Assembly: GCF_004352835.1 (NCBI RefSeq)
Contig: NZ_SJSB01000004.1
Coordinates: 62,001-126,000 of the forward strand
Length of the DNA: 64,000 nt
Direction of reading: 5' to 3'
Source of the DNA: Marinomonas flavescens
GTDB lineage: Bacteria; Pseudomonadota; Gammaproteobacteria; Pseudomonadales; Marinomonadaceae
The position numbers and the translations under genes were made by a program. Every line of letters begins with the position of its first letter. Positions within the stretch are counted from its first letter, which is position 1. The notes below the pieces were generated by a model. That model searched no databases. It was not told the origin of the DNA and saw only the letters and a program-made list of their open reading frames with translations. Below are positions 1 through 10,018 of this stretch, in pieces.

Positions 1-1
1 T

Positions 2-799
2 ATCAGCCATTTAGGGCTAGCGCGTGATACCTTTGCGGTATCGTCCAAAGTATTCTGGGGCGGCGATCATAAAATGCAAATGGGCTTAAGCGCCAAGCAT
101 GTTCGAGACGCGTGTGATGCTGCATTACTTCGCTTAAAAGTCGATTATTTAGACTTGTATTACTGTCACCGTCCAGACATAGACACTCCCATCGAAGAAA
201 CTGTTCGAGCCATGCATAACTTGATCCAACAAGGCAAAGTAACCTATTGGGGAACGAGTGAATGGAGTGCCCAGCAAATTACGGAGGCACACGCGGTCGC
301 TCGTGCTCATCACTTAACGCCACCGACGATGGAACAGCCTCAATATAACTTATTGCATCGAGATAAGGTTGAAAGTGAGTTTCTGCCTATCTATGAAAAC
401 TTTGGCATGGGACTCACTGTTTGGTCACCGCTTGCCAGTGGGATTTTAACGGGCAAGTACAATGACGGTATCCCAGATGACAGTCGTTTGACCTTGCCAG
501 GCTATGAATGGTTAAGAGATTTATGGACCAGTGAAGATGGCAAACTAAAGCTGGAAAAAGTGAGACAACTGAGCGCATTAGCCAATGATATTGGTGTGAG
601 TATTACTCATTTATCACTGGCTTGGTGTTTGAAAAATCCTAACGTATCAACGGTTATTTTAGGCGCATCAAAATTGTCACAACTGGAAGATAATCTGCAA
701 TCCATCGAGGCATTGGAAAAACTAACACCTGATGTGATGGAAAAAATCGAATCCATCCTAGGTAATAAACCAGCCGCGCCAGAGCGCTTCGGTCAGTAG
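2..799 (+). CDS. Aldo/keto reductase, Kv-beta/YghZ type (5' end off window)
   Basis: The reading frame is open from base 2, so the gene starts upstream of the window; about 265 C-terminal residues are present. It is an NADPH-dependent (beta/alpha)8-barrel reductase of small carbonyl compounds. Visible family motifs are SSKVFWGG (carrying the catalytic Lys), DLYYCHRPD (active-site His), TPIEETVRAM, WGTSEWSA and WSPLASGILTGKY, which match the potassium-channel beta-subunit branch. The catalytic Tyr would lie in the missing N-terminus. The physiological substrate cannot be read from sequence. The gene is followed by a strong terminator, so it ends its transcription unit. Confidence 0.88.
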   Translation: MSHLGLARDTFAVSSKVFWGGDHKMQMGLSAKHVRDACDAALLRLKVDYLDLYYCHRPDIDTPIEETVRAMHNLIQQGKVTYWGTSEWSAQQITEAHAVARAHHLTPPTMEQPQYNLLHRDKVESEFLPIYENFGMGLTVWSPLASGILTGKYNDGIPDDSRLTLPGYEWLRDLWTSEDGKLKLEKVRQLSALANDIGVSITHLSLAWCLKNPNVSTVILGASKLSQLEDNLQSIEALEKLTPDVMEKIESILGNKPAAPERFGQ

Positions 800-922
800 T
801 TTTTCAGGTTGAATGTCTTTTTTAATGTTTTTCTTAATGTGTTCTAGAGCGTTTTGCGAATACATTTCGATCGTCAAAAAAGGTAATTCAACAGGCTCTT
901 GATGTGAACCATGCCAGAAAGT

Positions 923-970
923 AAGGCTTTAATGACGTTAGAAATCTAACGTCATTAAAGCCTTTTTTTT
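923..970 (+). terminator. Rho-independent terminator after the aldo/keto reductase gene
   Basis: A perfect 18-bp inverted repeat (924-941 with 946-963) with a 4-base AAAT loop runs straight into a T tract at 962-970. It is unusually long and fully paired for an intrinsic terminator. Confidence 0.9.
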
Positions 971-1171
971 GAGAATCGTATGGTGTCACACGATTAAGTC
1001 CTGAGCCGTTAGGTATTCCACCGTACAGACAAGCTGGGGTCAGGCGTTTATCTTAGAGTAATTTAATTACATGCTGAGTATTCATTCTGTATGGCACATT
1101 ATTTATCTCGTAAAAAGGAAGTGCATCGTGCATATCGCTATTAAGACTTTCCAGGCTATTCAGGAGGCGAG
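971..1171 (+). promoter_or_regulatory. Leader of the antiporter gene with a possible 15-codon upstream ORF (1128-1175)
   Basis: Upstream of the antiporter, AAGGA (1115-1119) sits 8 bases before a GTG at 1128 that opens 15 codons and stops with TGA at 1173-1175. That stop overlaps the antiporter ATG as ATGA, which is the geometry of translational coupling. No promoter can be assigned with confidence. The short ORF could be chance, because the antiporter has its own good ribosome-binding site (AGGAGG). Confidence 0.3.
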
Positions 1172-2464
1172 ATGAGCTTTTTTTCTTTGATTAGTATTGT
1201 GATAACCCTTGCTGCGGTGTCTAGTTATTTTAATTATCGTTATATCAAATTACCAACGTCAATCGGCGTGATGGTGGTGGCTTTGGGCGCCTCCCTGATA
1301 CTTATTATTGTCGGTCCCTACACAGAAGGACTTCGTGAACAGGCTACAAAATTAGTCGCACAAATTGATTTTGACAAAGTTGTCCTCCATAGCATGCTTG
1401 CGTTTTTACTGTTTGCGGCGGCGATACATGTTAAATCCCAGAATCTAACCAGAGAGTGGCTACCGATTGCCTTGCTCGCAACGATCGGGACCTTGCTCTC
1501 AACCTTTATAGTGGGCAGCTTAACTTGGCTGGTACTGGATTTGTTGGGGCTGAAAATTCCATTCTTACACGCCTTATTATTTGGTGCTCTAATTTCACCA
1601 ACGGACCCTATTTCGGTATTGGCTATTATGAAATCGGTTGGCGCTTCTAAGCAGTTAGAGGCCCAAGTGGCTGGAGAATCTTTATTTAATGATGGGCTGG
1701 GCGTGGTGATTTTCTTGCTACTTTTACAGCTATCAGGTCTGGACAGAGCTACTGGTGAAGCGGTGGCTAGTGTGCATGCATCAACCTCTATTGATGTCAC
1801 TGCGGTGGCGATGCTACTGCTCAAGGAAATAGGAGGCGCATTGCTATTGGCAATGGCCGCAGGATTATTAACCTATGAAATGCTTCGACGGGTTGATAAT
1901 TATCAGGTTGAAGTCCTATTGACCCTTGCTCTTGCCATGGGGCTTTATGCTTTGGCGGATAGCTTAGACCTTTCTGCTCCCATTGCTGCTGTGGTTGCCG
2001 GATTGTTCTTAGGAAATCATGGCAGAGTTTTCGCGATGTCGGATAAAACGCGTGAACACCTTGATACGTTTTGGGAATTGGTAGATGAAATTCTAAACGT
2101 GGTGCTTTTCATGCTCATTGGGTTGGAGTTTTTAGTCTTGCCCATCGTCGGGGAATGGTTATTGGCTGGAGCGATTGCAATCCCCATCGTCATGCTAGCT
2201 CGTTGGTTGTGTGTTGCTGGAATAATAGGCCCATTAAGTTGGGTGACAGTACAGTCCAAAGGAGCGATAAGTATTCTGACTTGGGGTGGGTTACGAGGCG
2301 GTATTTCAGTGGCTATGGCGTTGTCGTTACCAGAAAGTCATTCGCGTAGTTTGATACTGGTTTTAACGTATTGCGTGGTTGTTTTCTCGATTATCGTACA
2401 AGGATTAACGATGGGGCGGGTGATCCGAATAAAAGGGGAGTTGACGCCACCTGATAAGTCTTGA
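1172..2464 (+). CDS. nhaP: CPA1-family Na+(K+)/H+ antiporter, NhaP type
   Basis: A 430-residue inner-membrane protein, the normal size for the family, with about 11-12 hydrophobic segments and no large cytoplasmic tail. CPA1 motifs are intact: ALISPTDPISVLAI (about residue 140), GESLFNDGLGVVIF (about 167, with the Asn-Asp ion-binding pair) and TWGGLRGGISVAMAL (about 365). It should exchange cytoplasmic Na+ (or K+) for protons, giving salt and pH homeostasis in a marine cell. The ATG is preceded by AGGAGG at ideal spacing. Ion selectivity cannot be deduced. It appears monocistronic and converges on the next gene. Confidence 0.88.
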   Translation: MSFFSLISIVITLAAVSSYFNYRYIKLPTSIGVMVVALGASLILIIVGPYTEGLREQATKLVAQIDFDKVVLHSMLAFLLFAAAIHVKSQNLTREWLPIALLATIGTLLSTFIVGSLTWLVLDLLGLKIPFLHALLFGALISPTDPISVLAIMKSVGASKQLEAQVAGESLFNDGLGVVIFLLLLQLSGLDRATGEAVASVHASTSIDVTAVAMLLLKEIGGALLLAMAAGLLTYEMLRRVDNYQVEVLLTLALAMGLYALADSLDLSAPIAAVVAGLFLGNHGRVFAMSDKTREHLDTFWELVDEILNVVLFMLIGLEFLVLPIVGEWLLAGAIAIPIVMLARWLCVAGIIGPLSWVTVQSKGAISILTWGGLRGGISVAMALSLPESHSRSLILVLTYCVVVFSIIVQGLTMGRVIRIKGELTPPDKS

Positions 2465-2560
2465 GTCATCATCAGCACGACACGTTACTGAGATGGCACC
2501 AAGAATACGGCTACGAGGGCGGCAAAGCATCAATAAGTAACTCTGCGCCCTCAACATTAC

Positions 2561-3385
2561 TTAGTTGCTTTTTTCGACATTACTTTTAGGTTTTCGAGCC
2601 CAATAGCCAGTGAGTCCATAGTGCTCATAAATGGCCATTTCATGCTCTCGATTTAGCGTCTCAACGGAGCTGTACTCAGGGGCATCTTTTATTAATTGAC
2701 GATTTACATCGACTAAAACAGAGCGATCAAACCATTGAACTTTTTTGATCCATTCGGGTGAGATCAGAACTTGATGTCCTCCCCACCAATTACTGGTATC
2801 AATCACAAGATAGCGCACCGCCCAAGTATCTTCTTCTACTAACAGCCCGGATACATGGCCAATATCACCATCGATAGCGTGAATGTGGTAGCCAACAATT
2901 TCTTTCGCGCTACGTAAATCAGGGTCTGACTTTTGAAGATTTTCACGTTTGCTTTCATCAAAGAAATGATTGTTCTTTGGGTCGCGTAGCTCCGTAAGGG
3001 CGTCATTGTAGTCGGGATTTAGCAAATAGGGGTACATGTCGCCGCCCCATAGCTGGTTTCCTTCCCAGTAATATGGATAGCCATAAAAATTGAGATAGTC
3101 CATTTCATGCTGTCGTGAAACGGGTTTATCAGCATCAAGATTAGGGCTGTTTTTAACCTGATCTTTGGTGATTAATACCGGCAGTATTTTATTCTTCCAA
3201 TCCGCTTTTTGAATGGCGATTGGCGAAATTAGCACCTTATGGCTGGATAGCCACGATCCTGTTTCTACAACAAAATAACGGACCGCCCACGATAAGTCAT
3301 CAAACAGAAAGTCTTTTACCGCGCCGATATTTCCGTCACTGGCTGAAATCGTATAATCGTCTAGTTCTTTAAGGTCGCGCAACAT
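2561..3385 (-). CDS. PRC-barrel domain protein with two repeats
   Basis: The 274-residue product contains two copies of a PRC-barrel module: residues about 1-65 (around DGNIGAVKDFLFDDLSWAVR) and about 150-215 (around DGDIGHVSGLLVEEDTWAVR). PRC barrels are small beta-barrels found in photosynthetic reaction centre H subunits and RimM; stand-alone double copies are common stress-associated proteins of unknown biochemistry. I chose the ATG at 3385 because AAGGAG lies 8 bases upstream. A longer reading frame back to 3490 would overlap the alcohol dehydrogenase gene and adds a non-conserved extension. It follows that gene closely, so the two may be co-transcribed. Confidence 0.78.
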   Translation of the reverse strand: MLRDLKELDDYTISASDGNIGAVKDFLFDDLSWAVRYFVVETGSWLSSHKVLISPIAIQKADWKNKILPVLITKDQVKNSPNLDADKPVSRQHEMDYLNFYGYPYYWEGNQLWGGDMYPYLLNPDYNDALTELRDPKNNHFFDESKRENLQKSDPDLRSAKEIVGYHIHAIDGDIGHVSGLLVEEDTWAVRYLVIDTSNWWGGHQVLISPEWIKKVQWFDRSVLVDVNRQLIKDAPEYSSVETLNREHEMAIYEHYGLTGYWARKPKSNVEKSN

Positions 3386-3419
3386 GAGCGAATCTCCTTT
3401 TTCGAGGTCAGTATTTGTA

Positions 3420-4454
3420 TTAATGATTAGAAAAATCGAGTACGACTCGAGACGGTACGTCACCATTTTGTAGTCGTTCAAAGACATCATTGATCGCAGA
3501 AAGTGGTTGTAACTCTATGTCTGCCTTTACCTTGCCCTCGGCCGCAAAAGCCAGTGCTTCAGCCATATCAAGGCGTGTTCCAACAAAGGAACCGCGGATG
3601 GTGATGCAATTAGCGACAACGTCGAATAATGGGGTTGGAAACTCGCCCGGTGGCAGTCCAACGAGAGCGCAGGTTCCTCGTTTTCGAGTCATAGCCACCC
3701 CTTGGTTAAAGGCGATTAATGACGGTGCGGTAATCAGTACGCCATGTGCGCCACCGTTTGTTGCTTTAATAACGGCTTCTACCGCGCCTGGTTGCTTCGC
3801 ATTCACCACGGCATCAGCACCGAGTTTAGTGGCGTGCGCAAGTTTACGATCGTCTATATCAACCGCACAGACACGAAGACCTAATGCTTTGGCGTACTGA
3901 ACGCCGAGATGGCCTAGCCCACCAATACCTGAAATAGCAATCCATTGACCAGGTCGTGCCCCAGTTTCTTTGATGCCTTTATAAGTAGTAACGCCAGCAC
4001 AAATGATTGGCGCCGCTTCTACGGCGGAAAGTCCATTAGGGATATGGGCCACATAATTAGGATCAGCAACAATGTATTCTGCGAAGCCGCCATTTTTTGT
4101 GTAGCCGCCGAACTCAGCTTCGCCACAAACAGTTTCCCATGCCGCTAGACAATGTTCGCAATGACCACAGGCAGAATAGAGCCAAGGAACACCGACCCGA
4201 TCGCCTTCTTTCACCGCAGTAACGCCATCACCTAATGCCACCACAATACCAATCCCTTCATGGCCAGGAATAAAAGGAGGAGTGGGCTTTAATGGCCAGT
4301 CACCATGCGCAGCGTGTAAGTCGGTGTGACAAACACCACAGGCCTCAGTTTTAACGAGAATCTGACCAGGGCCTATGGTTGGAATATCGAGTTCTTTTAG
4401 TGCCAATTTTTGACCAAACGCTTCAACGACGGCCGCTTGCATTTTTTTACTCAT
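3420..4454 (-). CDS. adhP: Zinc-dependent alcohol dehydrogenase, AdhP/AdhA type
   Basis: This 344-residue medium-chain dehydrogenase would interconvert primary alcohols and aldehydes with NAD(H). Catalytic zinc ligands are visible at Cys42 (GVCHTD) and His65 (GHEG), and the structural zinc lobe at Cys96, Cys99, Cys102 and Cys110. The nucleotide-binding Rossmann motif GIGGLGHLG starts near residue 176. Length and motifs match E. coli AdhP and the Pseudomonas/Acinetobacter propanol-preferring enzymes. The start is supported by a GGAG just upstream. It is transcribed away from the arginine deiminase operon and may carry the PRC-barrel gene downstream. Confidence 0.9.
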   Translation of the reverse strand: MSKKMQAAVVEAFGQKLALKELDIPTIGPGQILVKTEACGVCHTDLHAAHGDWPLKPTPPFIPGHEGIGIVVALGDGVTAVKEGDRVGVPWLYSACGHCEHCLAAWETVCGEAEFGGYTKNGGFAEYIVADPNYVAHIPNGLSAVEAAPIICAGVTTYKGIKETGARPGQWIAISGIGGLGHLGVQYAKALGLRVCAVDIDDRKLAHATKLGADAVVNAKQPGAVEAVIKATNGGAHGVLITAPSLIAFNQGVAMTRKRGTCALVGLPPGEFPTPLFDVVANCITIRGSFVGTRLDMAEALAFAAEGKVKADIELQPLSAINDVFERLQNGDVPSRVVLDFSNH

Positions 4455-5054
4455 GAGAGACTCCAGTGATTGATTGCAAATGAAAAGTTATTCATAACCA
4501 CAAAAATGAAAATGAGAGTGCTGTCTCAACTCGTCAATTCCTATCATTCAAAAACAATAAAACACTAGTCTTACCAAAAGGTGATGTCGGTGCGTTGCCG
4601 TACAGACTAGGGCCACAAAATTTCCTACGGTACTGGGTAAATAAAGGGATCTTATAAGTAGGGAATAAAAACTTTTTAGGCTGAATGAAAAGGTGTTGTA
4701 TTTCAGTTGGTTAAGGTAGCGTTTTCTTTTTTACTAAGTTATATCACTATCGTTTTTATCAAGGTTGCACCTGTTTATTTAATTCTGTTTTTTAATATTA
4801 ATCCGACTGATTTCTTTGGCTTTTCGACGAAAGGAATAAATACAAAAGTAATGGTTGGTTTCCTGACATAGAACAAAACATTCATTTACGAAATCATTAC
4901 ATAATAGGGCGTTTCTTATATTTCGTTTTCTACTAGTGAAAACTTTAAATTTAACGATATTTGTACCTGAGTTCTTTAGGTGGTTTTCAAATGGATGTTT
5001 TTAAAATTAAAAGTTTAAAAATAAAAACTTCTTTGTCTGGAAAGGATATCAAAA
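4455..5054. other. 600-base divergent intergenic region between adhP and the arc operon
   Basis: This AT-rich spacer must hold the promoters for both the alcohol dehydrogenase (leftward) and the arginine deiminase operon (rightward). I found no convincing FNR/ANR site of the TTGAT-N4-ATCAA type and no clear ArgR box. A 24-codon ORF starting at 4991 overlaps the first codons of the carrier gene in another frame; its initiation signal is weak and I do not call it. No RNA gene is visible. Confidence 0.4.
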
Positions 5055-6461
5055 ATGACGTTTAAATTTCCAAGCGCTTACACCATTCTCTTTTTGTTAA
5101 TAGTGTTAGTCGCTGCTGGTACTTGGGTTGTTCCCGCCGGTAAATATGATCGTGTACAAAGTGTGGCATTAGGAAAAGAAGTACCTGTTCCTGGTACTTA
5201 TAAGCATGTTGAGTCAAACCCTCAAGGTGTGGTTGCTGTATTTCTTGCGCCTATTGCTGGATTTTATGATCCAGACAGTTATGAGGCTGCCGCGATTGAT
5301 GTCGCGTTGTTCGTGTTAATTATAGGTGGTTTTTTAGGCGTAGTTACCAAAACGGGAGCGATTGATACCGGTATTTCTCGCGCTATGGTGAAACTTAAAG
5401 GCCATGAAAAATGGATGATACCCATTCTAATGGCTTTATTTGCACTTGGCGGAAGCACCTATGGCATGGCTGAAGAGTCACTTGCTTTCTATGCGTTGCT
5501 TATTCCCGTGATGATCGCAGCAGGGTATGACTCTGTGGTTGCTGTAGCGGTTATTTTACTGGGTGCTGGCATTGGTTGTTTAGGCTCAACGATCAACCCG
5601 TTTGCTACTGTTATTGCTGCGAATGCGGCTGATATTCCTTTTACACAAGGCATAGGATTACGGTTTTTCATTTTACTGAGTGGCTGGTTAGCGTGTGTTA
5701 TTTATGTAATGCGTTACGCCGCTAAGGTTAAGAAAGATCCTTCTCTCTCTATCGTTGCAGATCATCGCGCAGAGATTGAGCAGCAATTTATGACAGAAGC
5801 CCATAGCGATACAACTTCTATTTTGACCTTGTCACAGAAAATCGTATTAGTGATTTTTGCTTTGACATTTGCTGTGATGATTTGGGGTGTATCAAGCCAA
5901 GGCTGGTGGATGGCGAAGATGGGGGCGCTGTTTATTGCTTCTGCTATTTTAATTGGTTTTGTGACCAGAATGGGGGAGAAAAATTTTACGGATGTCTTTA
6001 TCAATGGCGCTCGTGACCTATTAGGTGTGGCTATTATTATCGGCATTGCTCGTGGCATTGTGGTGGTTATGAATGCTGGTCATATGACCGATACTATTTT
6101 GCATTTAGGTGAGCAAACCCTAAGTGGCTTGCCCAACGTGGTGTTTATTAATGCCATGTTTGGCATTGAAGTTCTCATGTCGTTTTTTGTTCCTTCATCA
6201 TCAGGGTTAGCGGTACTAAGTATGCCAATTATGGCGCCACTAGCGGATTTTTCTGGTGTGGGTCGAGAGTTAGTAGTAACCGCTTTTCAGTCTGCAAATG
6301 GTTTAGTTGATTTGTTTAATCCTACTTTTGCCGTGGTTATGGGGGCTTTGGCGATTGGCAAAGTGCCTTATGAAAGATGGTTGCGTTTTATTTGGCCGCT
6401 ATTGTTAATTCTGTGTGTGCTCATCATGGGCTCTCTCAGTATTGTCGCGCTCAGTTCATAA
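5055..6461 (+). CDS. arcD: YfcC-family (DcuC-like) carrier, probable arginine/ornithine antiporter
   Basis: A 468-residue polytopic inner-membrane protein of the YfcC/DcuC superfamily: a long N-terminal membrane segment, a periplasmic stretch with the FYDP motif, then about ten more helices. Conserved patches include GGFLGVVTKTGAID, GMAEESLAFYALLIP, GSTINPFATVIAA and FFVPSSSGLAVLSMPIMAPLAD. Family members next to arginine deiminase genes (for example the streptococcal ArcD type) act as arginine/ornithine exchangers, and it directly precedes arcA here. The functional call is therefore from family plus context. It is not of the amino-acid/polyamine (APC) type used by Pseudomonas ArcD. Confidence 0.78.
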   Translation: MTFKFPSAYTILFLLIVLVAAGTWVVPAGKYDRVQSVALGKEVPVPGTYKHVESNPQGVVAVFLAPIAGFYDPDSYEAAAIDVALFVLIIGGFLGVVTKTGAIDTGISRAMVKLKGHEKWMIPILMALFALGGSTYGMAEESLAFYALLIPVMIAAGYDSVVAVAVILLGAGIGCLGSTINPFATVIAANAADIPFTQGIGLRFFILLSGWLACVIYVMRYAAKVKKDPSLSIVADHRAEIEQQFMTEAHSDTTSILTLSQKIVLVIFALTFAVMIWGVSSQGWWMAKMGALFIASAILIGFVTRMGEKNFTDVFINGARDLLGVAIIIGIARGIVVVMNAGHMTDTILHLGEQTLSGLPNVVFINAMFGIEVLMSFFVPSSSGLAVLSMPIMAPLADFSGVGRELVVTAFQSANGLVDLFNPTFAVVMGALAIGKVPYERWLRFIWPLLLILCVLIMGSLSIVALSS

Positions 6462-6552
6462 ATAATGGTGTATTCGTACCTTGTATGGGCCTTTATTTAT
6501 AGCATTTCTACTGCTTCACAGGCCTTTTTACTCAATATAAAAGGACAGAAAG

Positions 6553-7794
6553 ATGATTGAGTTTGGTGTTCATTCTGAAATCGGTAAGTTACGTAAAGTG
6601 ATTGTTTGTCGGCCGGGCCTTGCCCATTCTCGTCTTACTCCTGCCAATGCAGCTGAACTATTGTATGACGATGTGTTGTGGGTACAACAGGCTCGTACAG
6701 ACCACATGGACTTTTGCATGAAGATGGAAAGTCGTGGTGTACAAGTGCTTGAATTTGGTCAATTACTAAAAGAGACACTGCACAATAAAAAAGCGCGCGC
6801 TTGGATTCTAGACCGTCGAATTGACGAAAATCAAGTTGGCGTGGGCATGTTAAATGAATTGCGAAGCTGGCTAGAAGGTATGTCAGACGAACAATTGGCG
6901 ATTTTCTTGATTGGTGGTATTTCGGTCCACGATTTACCGTTCAAACCTCATGGCATGTTTGGAAATTATTTAGGCGGTGATGGTTTTGTTATTCCTCCAT
7001 TGCCGAATACTCAATTTACTCGAGATAACAGCAGCTGGATTTACAATGGCGTCACTGTGAACCCAATGTATTGGCCAGCACGTCGCCCTGAAACCTTATT
7101 GGTTACCGCTATTTATCAGTTTCATCCTGAGTTTGCTCCGGCCTTTAATAATGGTGATTTCAAAATCTGGTGGGGTAACCCAGATGAAGATCATGGTCCA
7201 GCAACTGCCGAAGGGGGCGATGTGATGCCACTAGGCAATGGTAACGTGTTGATTGGTATGGGAGAACGTACTTCACCTCAAGCAGTAGGACAAATTGCGC
7301 AACGTCTTTTCGAGCAGGGAGCCGCTACGCGAGTAGTTGCTTGCCAAATGCCTCGTTCTCGATCAGCAATGCATTTGGATACTGTGTTTAGTCAATGTGA
7401 CCGTGATGTCGCGACGGCTTTTGTTGATGTCTGTGATGAAATTCAATGTTACAGCCTAAGACCGGGTGACAATGCCGAGCATATTGATTTTCGTAAAGAA
7501 GATAAGCACTTGTTTGATATCGCAGCCGACTGTGTCGGCGTCAAAAAGCTGAATATAGTGCAAACAGGTGGTGACAGTTACCAGAAAGAACGTGAGCAGT
7601 GGGACGATGGTAATAACGTGGTTGCACTAGAGCCGGGTGTGGTGGTTGCTTATGATCGTAATACTTATACCAATACCTTGTTACGAAAAGCGGGTGTGGA
7701 AGTTATTACGATCAGCAGTGCAGAACTAGGCCGAGGTCGAGGTGGTGGCCATTGTATGACATGCCCTGTATGGCGTGATCCGGTTGAGTCTTAA
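6553..7794 (+). CDS. arcA: Arginine deiminase
   Basis: 413 residues, the usual length. It hydrolyses L-arginine to citrulline and ammonia in the cytoplasm. Active-site signatures are all present: [27 protein letters not shown] and the C-terminal GGGHCMTCP, with the nucleophile at Cys401. A ribosome-binding site (AAGGACAG) precedes the ATG. It is the first enzyme of the operon that continues with arcB and arcC, and the carrier upstream supplies arginine and removes ornithine. Confidence 0.97.
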   Translation: MIEFGVHSEIGKLRKVIVCRPGLAHSRLTPANAAELLYDDVLWVQQARTDHMDFCMKMESRGVQVLEFGQLLKETLHNKKARAWILDRRIDENQVGVGMLNELRSWLEGMSDEQLAIFLIGGISVHDLPFKPHGMFGNYLGGDGFVIPPLPNTQFTRDNSSWIYNGVTVNPMYWPARRPETLLVTAIYQFHPEFAPAFNNGDFKIWWGNPDEDHGPATAEGGDVMPLGNGNVLIGMGERTSPQAVGQIAQRLFEQGAATRVVACQMPRSRSAMHLDTVFSQCDRDVATAFVDVCDEIQCYSLRPGDNAEHIDFRKEDKHLFDIAADCVGVKKLNIVQTGGDSYQKEREQWDDGNNVVALEPGVVVAYDRNTYTNTLLRKAGVEVITISSAELGRGRGGGHCMTCPVWRDPVES

Positions 7795-7855
7795 GTTTTA
7801 CATTCAAGTGGTAAGTGTTATTAGGTTTTAAAATGCATTTTACTTACATGAAATA

Positions 7856-7906
7856 TTGGCTGAATTCAGTTTTTTGAATTCAGTTTTTTGAATTTAGCCA
7901 ATTTTC
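7856..7906 (+). repeat. Hairpin with embedded tandem repeat between arcA and arcB
   Basis: Arms 7856-7868 and 7889-7901 pair at 12 of 13 positions. The sequence between them consists of tandem copies of a GAATTCAGTTTTTT unit, and a short T run follows the right arm. It could terminate part of the arcA transcripts or act as an RNA-processing or stability element that sets the arcA:arcB ratio. Confidence 0.55.
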
Positions 7907-7946
7907 GTTCAAATTATTGGTATATCAATAGGCAAGGAATTTTTCG

Positions 7947-8948
7947 ATGTCATTCAATTTACGTAATAAAAACTTTCTTAAGTTATTAGATTTTAGCCAG
8001 CGAGATGTTAATTTTTTATTAGATTTGGCACGAGACCTTAAGCGAGCTAAATATACGGGTATGGAAAAACAGGGTTTGAAGGGTAAAAATATTTGCCTTA
8101 TTTTTGAAAAATCCTCTACGCGTACTTTATGTGCATTTGAAGTGGCTTCTTTTGATCAGGGGGCTCAAGTTACTTATTTAGGACCTTCTGGTTCACAAAT
8201 CGGCAAAAAAGAATCCATGAAAGACACGGCTCGAGTATTAGGTCGCATGTACGATGCCATTGAGTACCGTGGTTATGGCCAAGACATTGTGGAAGAGCTG
8301 GCTAAATACGCTGGAGTTCCTGTTTTTAATGGATTGACTGATGAGTTTCATCCTACTCAGATGCTCGCTGACTTGTTAACCATGCAAGAGCACAGCCGTA
8401 AACCATTATGCGATGTTAGCTACGCATTTGTTGGTGATGCTCATTCCAATATGGGGCATTCATTGATGATTGCTGGCTGTTTAATGGGCATGGATGTGCG
8501 CATTGCTGCGCCTAAATCGTTATGGCCAAGTGATGAATATTTGATACCAGCCCGTGAATTGGCAGAGCGTTATGGTGCTAGGTTAACCATTACAGATGAC
8601 CCAAAAGAAGCCGTGAAAGGTTGTGACTTTATTCACACCGATGTGTGGGTTTCTATGGGTGAACCTGACAGCGTTTGGAAAGAAAGAATTGAGCTATTAA
8701 CGCCTTTCCGGGTAGACAGCGAGTTGATGAAGGCGACTGGTGTGAGCAATACGAAATTTATGCATTGCTTGCCTGCATTTCATAATCGCGACACGGTTAT
8801 TGGTGAAGAAATGTTTCAAAAATTTGGTGTTTCTGAAATGGAAGTGTCCGATGAAGTATTTGAATCCGTAGCGGGTGTTCAATTTGAGCAAGCAGAAAAC
8901 CGTCTACATACCATTAAAGCCATGCTAGTGGCGACACTGGGTAGCTAA
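7947..8948 (+). CDS. arcB: Ornithine carbamoyltransferase, catabolic
   Basis: 333 residues. In this pathway it runs as phosphorolysis of citrulline to ornithine and carbamoyl phosphate. The carbamoyl-phosphate motif STRT is at residues 57-60, followed by [17 protein letters not shown] and the ornithine-site HCLP loop (about residues 272-275). The catabolic assignment rests on its position between arcA and arcC, because anabolic ArgF and catabolic ArcB share these motifs. AAGGA lies just before the ATG. Confidence 0.95.
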   Translation: MSFNLRNKNFLKLLDFSQRDVNFLLDLARDLKRAKYTGMEKQGLKGKNICLIFEKSSTRTLCAFEVASFDQGAQVTYLGPSGSQIGKKESMKDTARVLGRMYDAIEYRGYGQDIVEELAKYAGVPVFNGLTDEFHPTQMLADLLTMQEHSRKPLCDVSYAFVGDAHSNMGHSLMIAGCLMGMDVRIAAPKSLWPSDEYLIPARELAERYGARLTITDDPKEAVKGCDFIHTDVWVSMGEPDSVWKERIELLTPFRVDSELMKATGVSNTKFMHCLPAFHNRDTVIGEEMFQKFGVSEMEVSDEVFESVAGVQFEQAENRLHTIKAMLVATLGS

Positions 8949-8959
8949 GGAGTAAGGGT

Positions 8960-9889
8960 ATGCGGATTGTAGTCGCTCTCGGTGGTAACGCGTTGCTAAA
9001 ACGCGGTGAACCTCTCACCGCGCAGGCACAGCGAGCCAATATTAAAATTGCAGCGCAAGCGTTGGCAAAAATAGCGGTTGATAATGAGCTGATTATCACC
9101 CACGGAAATGGACCTCAAGTTGGCTTACTTGCGTTGCAAGGCAACGCTTATAAGCCGAAAGAGCTATACCCTCTAGATGTGCTTGGTGCAGAAACAGAAG
9201 GCATGATTGGCTACATGATAGAGCAGGAAATGGGTAATTTACTGCCTTCTGAACGGCCGATCGTGACTTTACTTACAATGGTAGAAGTCGATTCAAAAGA
9301 CCCTGCTTTTAGCCATCCTGCTAAATTTATAGGTCCCGTTTACGACGAAGACGAAGCCCAAAAAATAGCCAAAGAAAATAATTGGTTTATTAAGCCTGAT
9401 GGCGATAAATGGCGCCGCGTTGTACCGTCACCTTTGCCCAAACGTATTTTTGAAATTCGTCCCATTCGTTGGTTGTTAGAAAAAAACACCATTGTTATTG
9501 CCAGTGGCGGCGGTGGTATTCCAACCATGTTTGATGAGGCTCATCATCTTCAAGGTGTTGAAGCGGTGATCGATAAAGATCTATCCAGTGAATTATTGGC
9601 ACGTGAATTGAATGCCGATTTATACATTATGGCCACAGATGCCGCCGCGGTATTTCTTGACTGGAATACACCAAAGCAGCGTGGGATTAAACAGGTTAAT
9701 CCCGAAGACTTAGCAAAGCATACGTTTGCTGAGGGTTCGATGGGGCCAAAAGTTAGTGCGGCGTGCCAGTTTGCTCAGAGCACGGGTAAAACCGCTGCAA
9801 TTGGCTCTTTAGAAGACTTAGAGGCGATAGTAAAAGGCTTAGCAGGTACTCATGTTAACAAGCAGGCGGTAGAGATGACGTGCTATTGA
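8960..9889 (+). CDS. arcC: Carbamate kinase
   Basis: 309 residues. It transfers the phosphate of carbamoyl phosphate to ADP, giving ATP, CO2 and NH3, the energy-yielding step of the arginine deiminase pathway. Amino-acid-kinase-fold motifs are clear: [13 protein letters not shown] at the N-terminus, [35 protein letters not shown] and GSMGPKV. It starts 11 bases after the arcB stop behind AAGGAG, so it is the promoter-distal gene of arcDABC. Confidence 0.96.
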   Translation: MRIVVALGGNALLKRGEPLTAQAQRANIKIAAQALAKIAVDNELIITHGNGPQVGLLALQGNAYKPKELYPLDVLGAETEGMIGYMIEQEMGNLLPSERPIVTLLTMVEVDSKDPAFSHPAKFIGPVYDEDEAQKIAKENNWFIKPDGDKWRRVVPSPLPKRIFEIRPIRWLLEKNTIVIASGGGGIPTMFDEAHHLQGVEAVIDKDLSSELLARELNADLYIMATDAAAVFLDWNTPKQRGIKQVNPEDLAKHTFAEGSMGPKVSAACQFAQSTGKTAAIGSLEDLEAIVKGLAGTHVNKQAVEMTCY

Positions 9890-10018
9890 TTGGATGTTTA
9901 ATCAAACGCTTATGTCTTTAACGTTATCTATTTTTAATATTTTACTTATCGTCATTGTTATTAAAAAATAACCAACGATTAACCACTTAATCAGCCTGAT
10001 GTAATGGAGATTTTTAAC

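Noticed and set aside
3386-3490. Longer N-terminus for the PRC-barrel protein
   Set aside because: It would overlap the alcohol dehydrogenase gene by 71 bases, and the internal ATG at 3385 has a clear AAGGAG.
4991-5065. 24-codon ORF overlapping the start of the arcD-type gene
   Set aside because: Weak initiation signal, very Lys-rich AT-driven sequence and no conserved feature.
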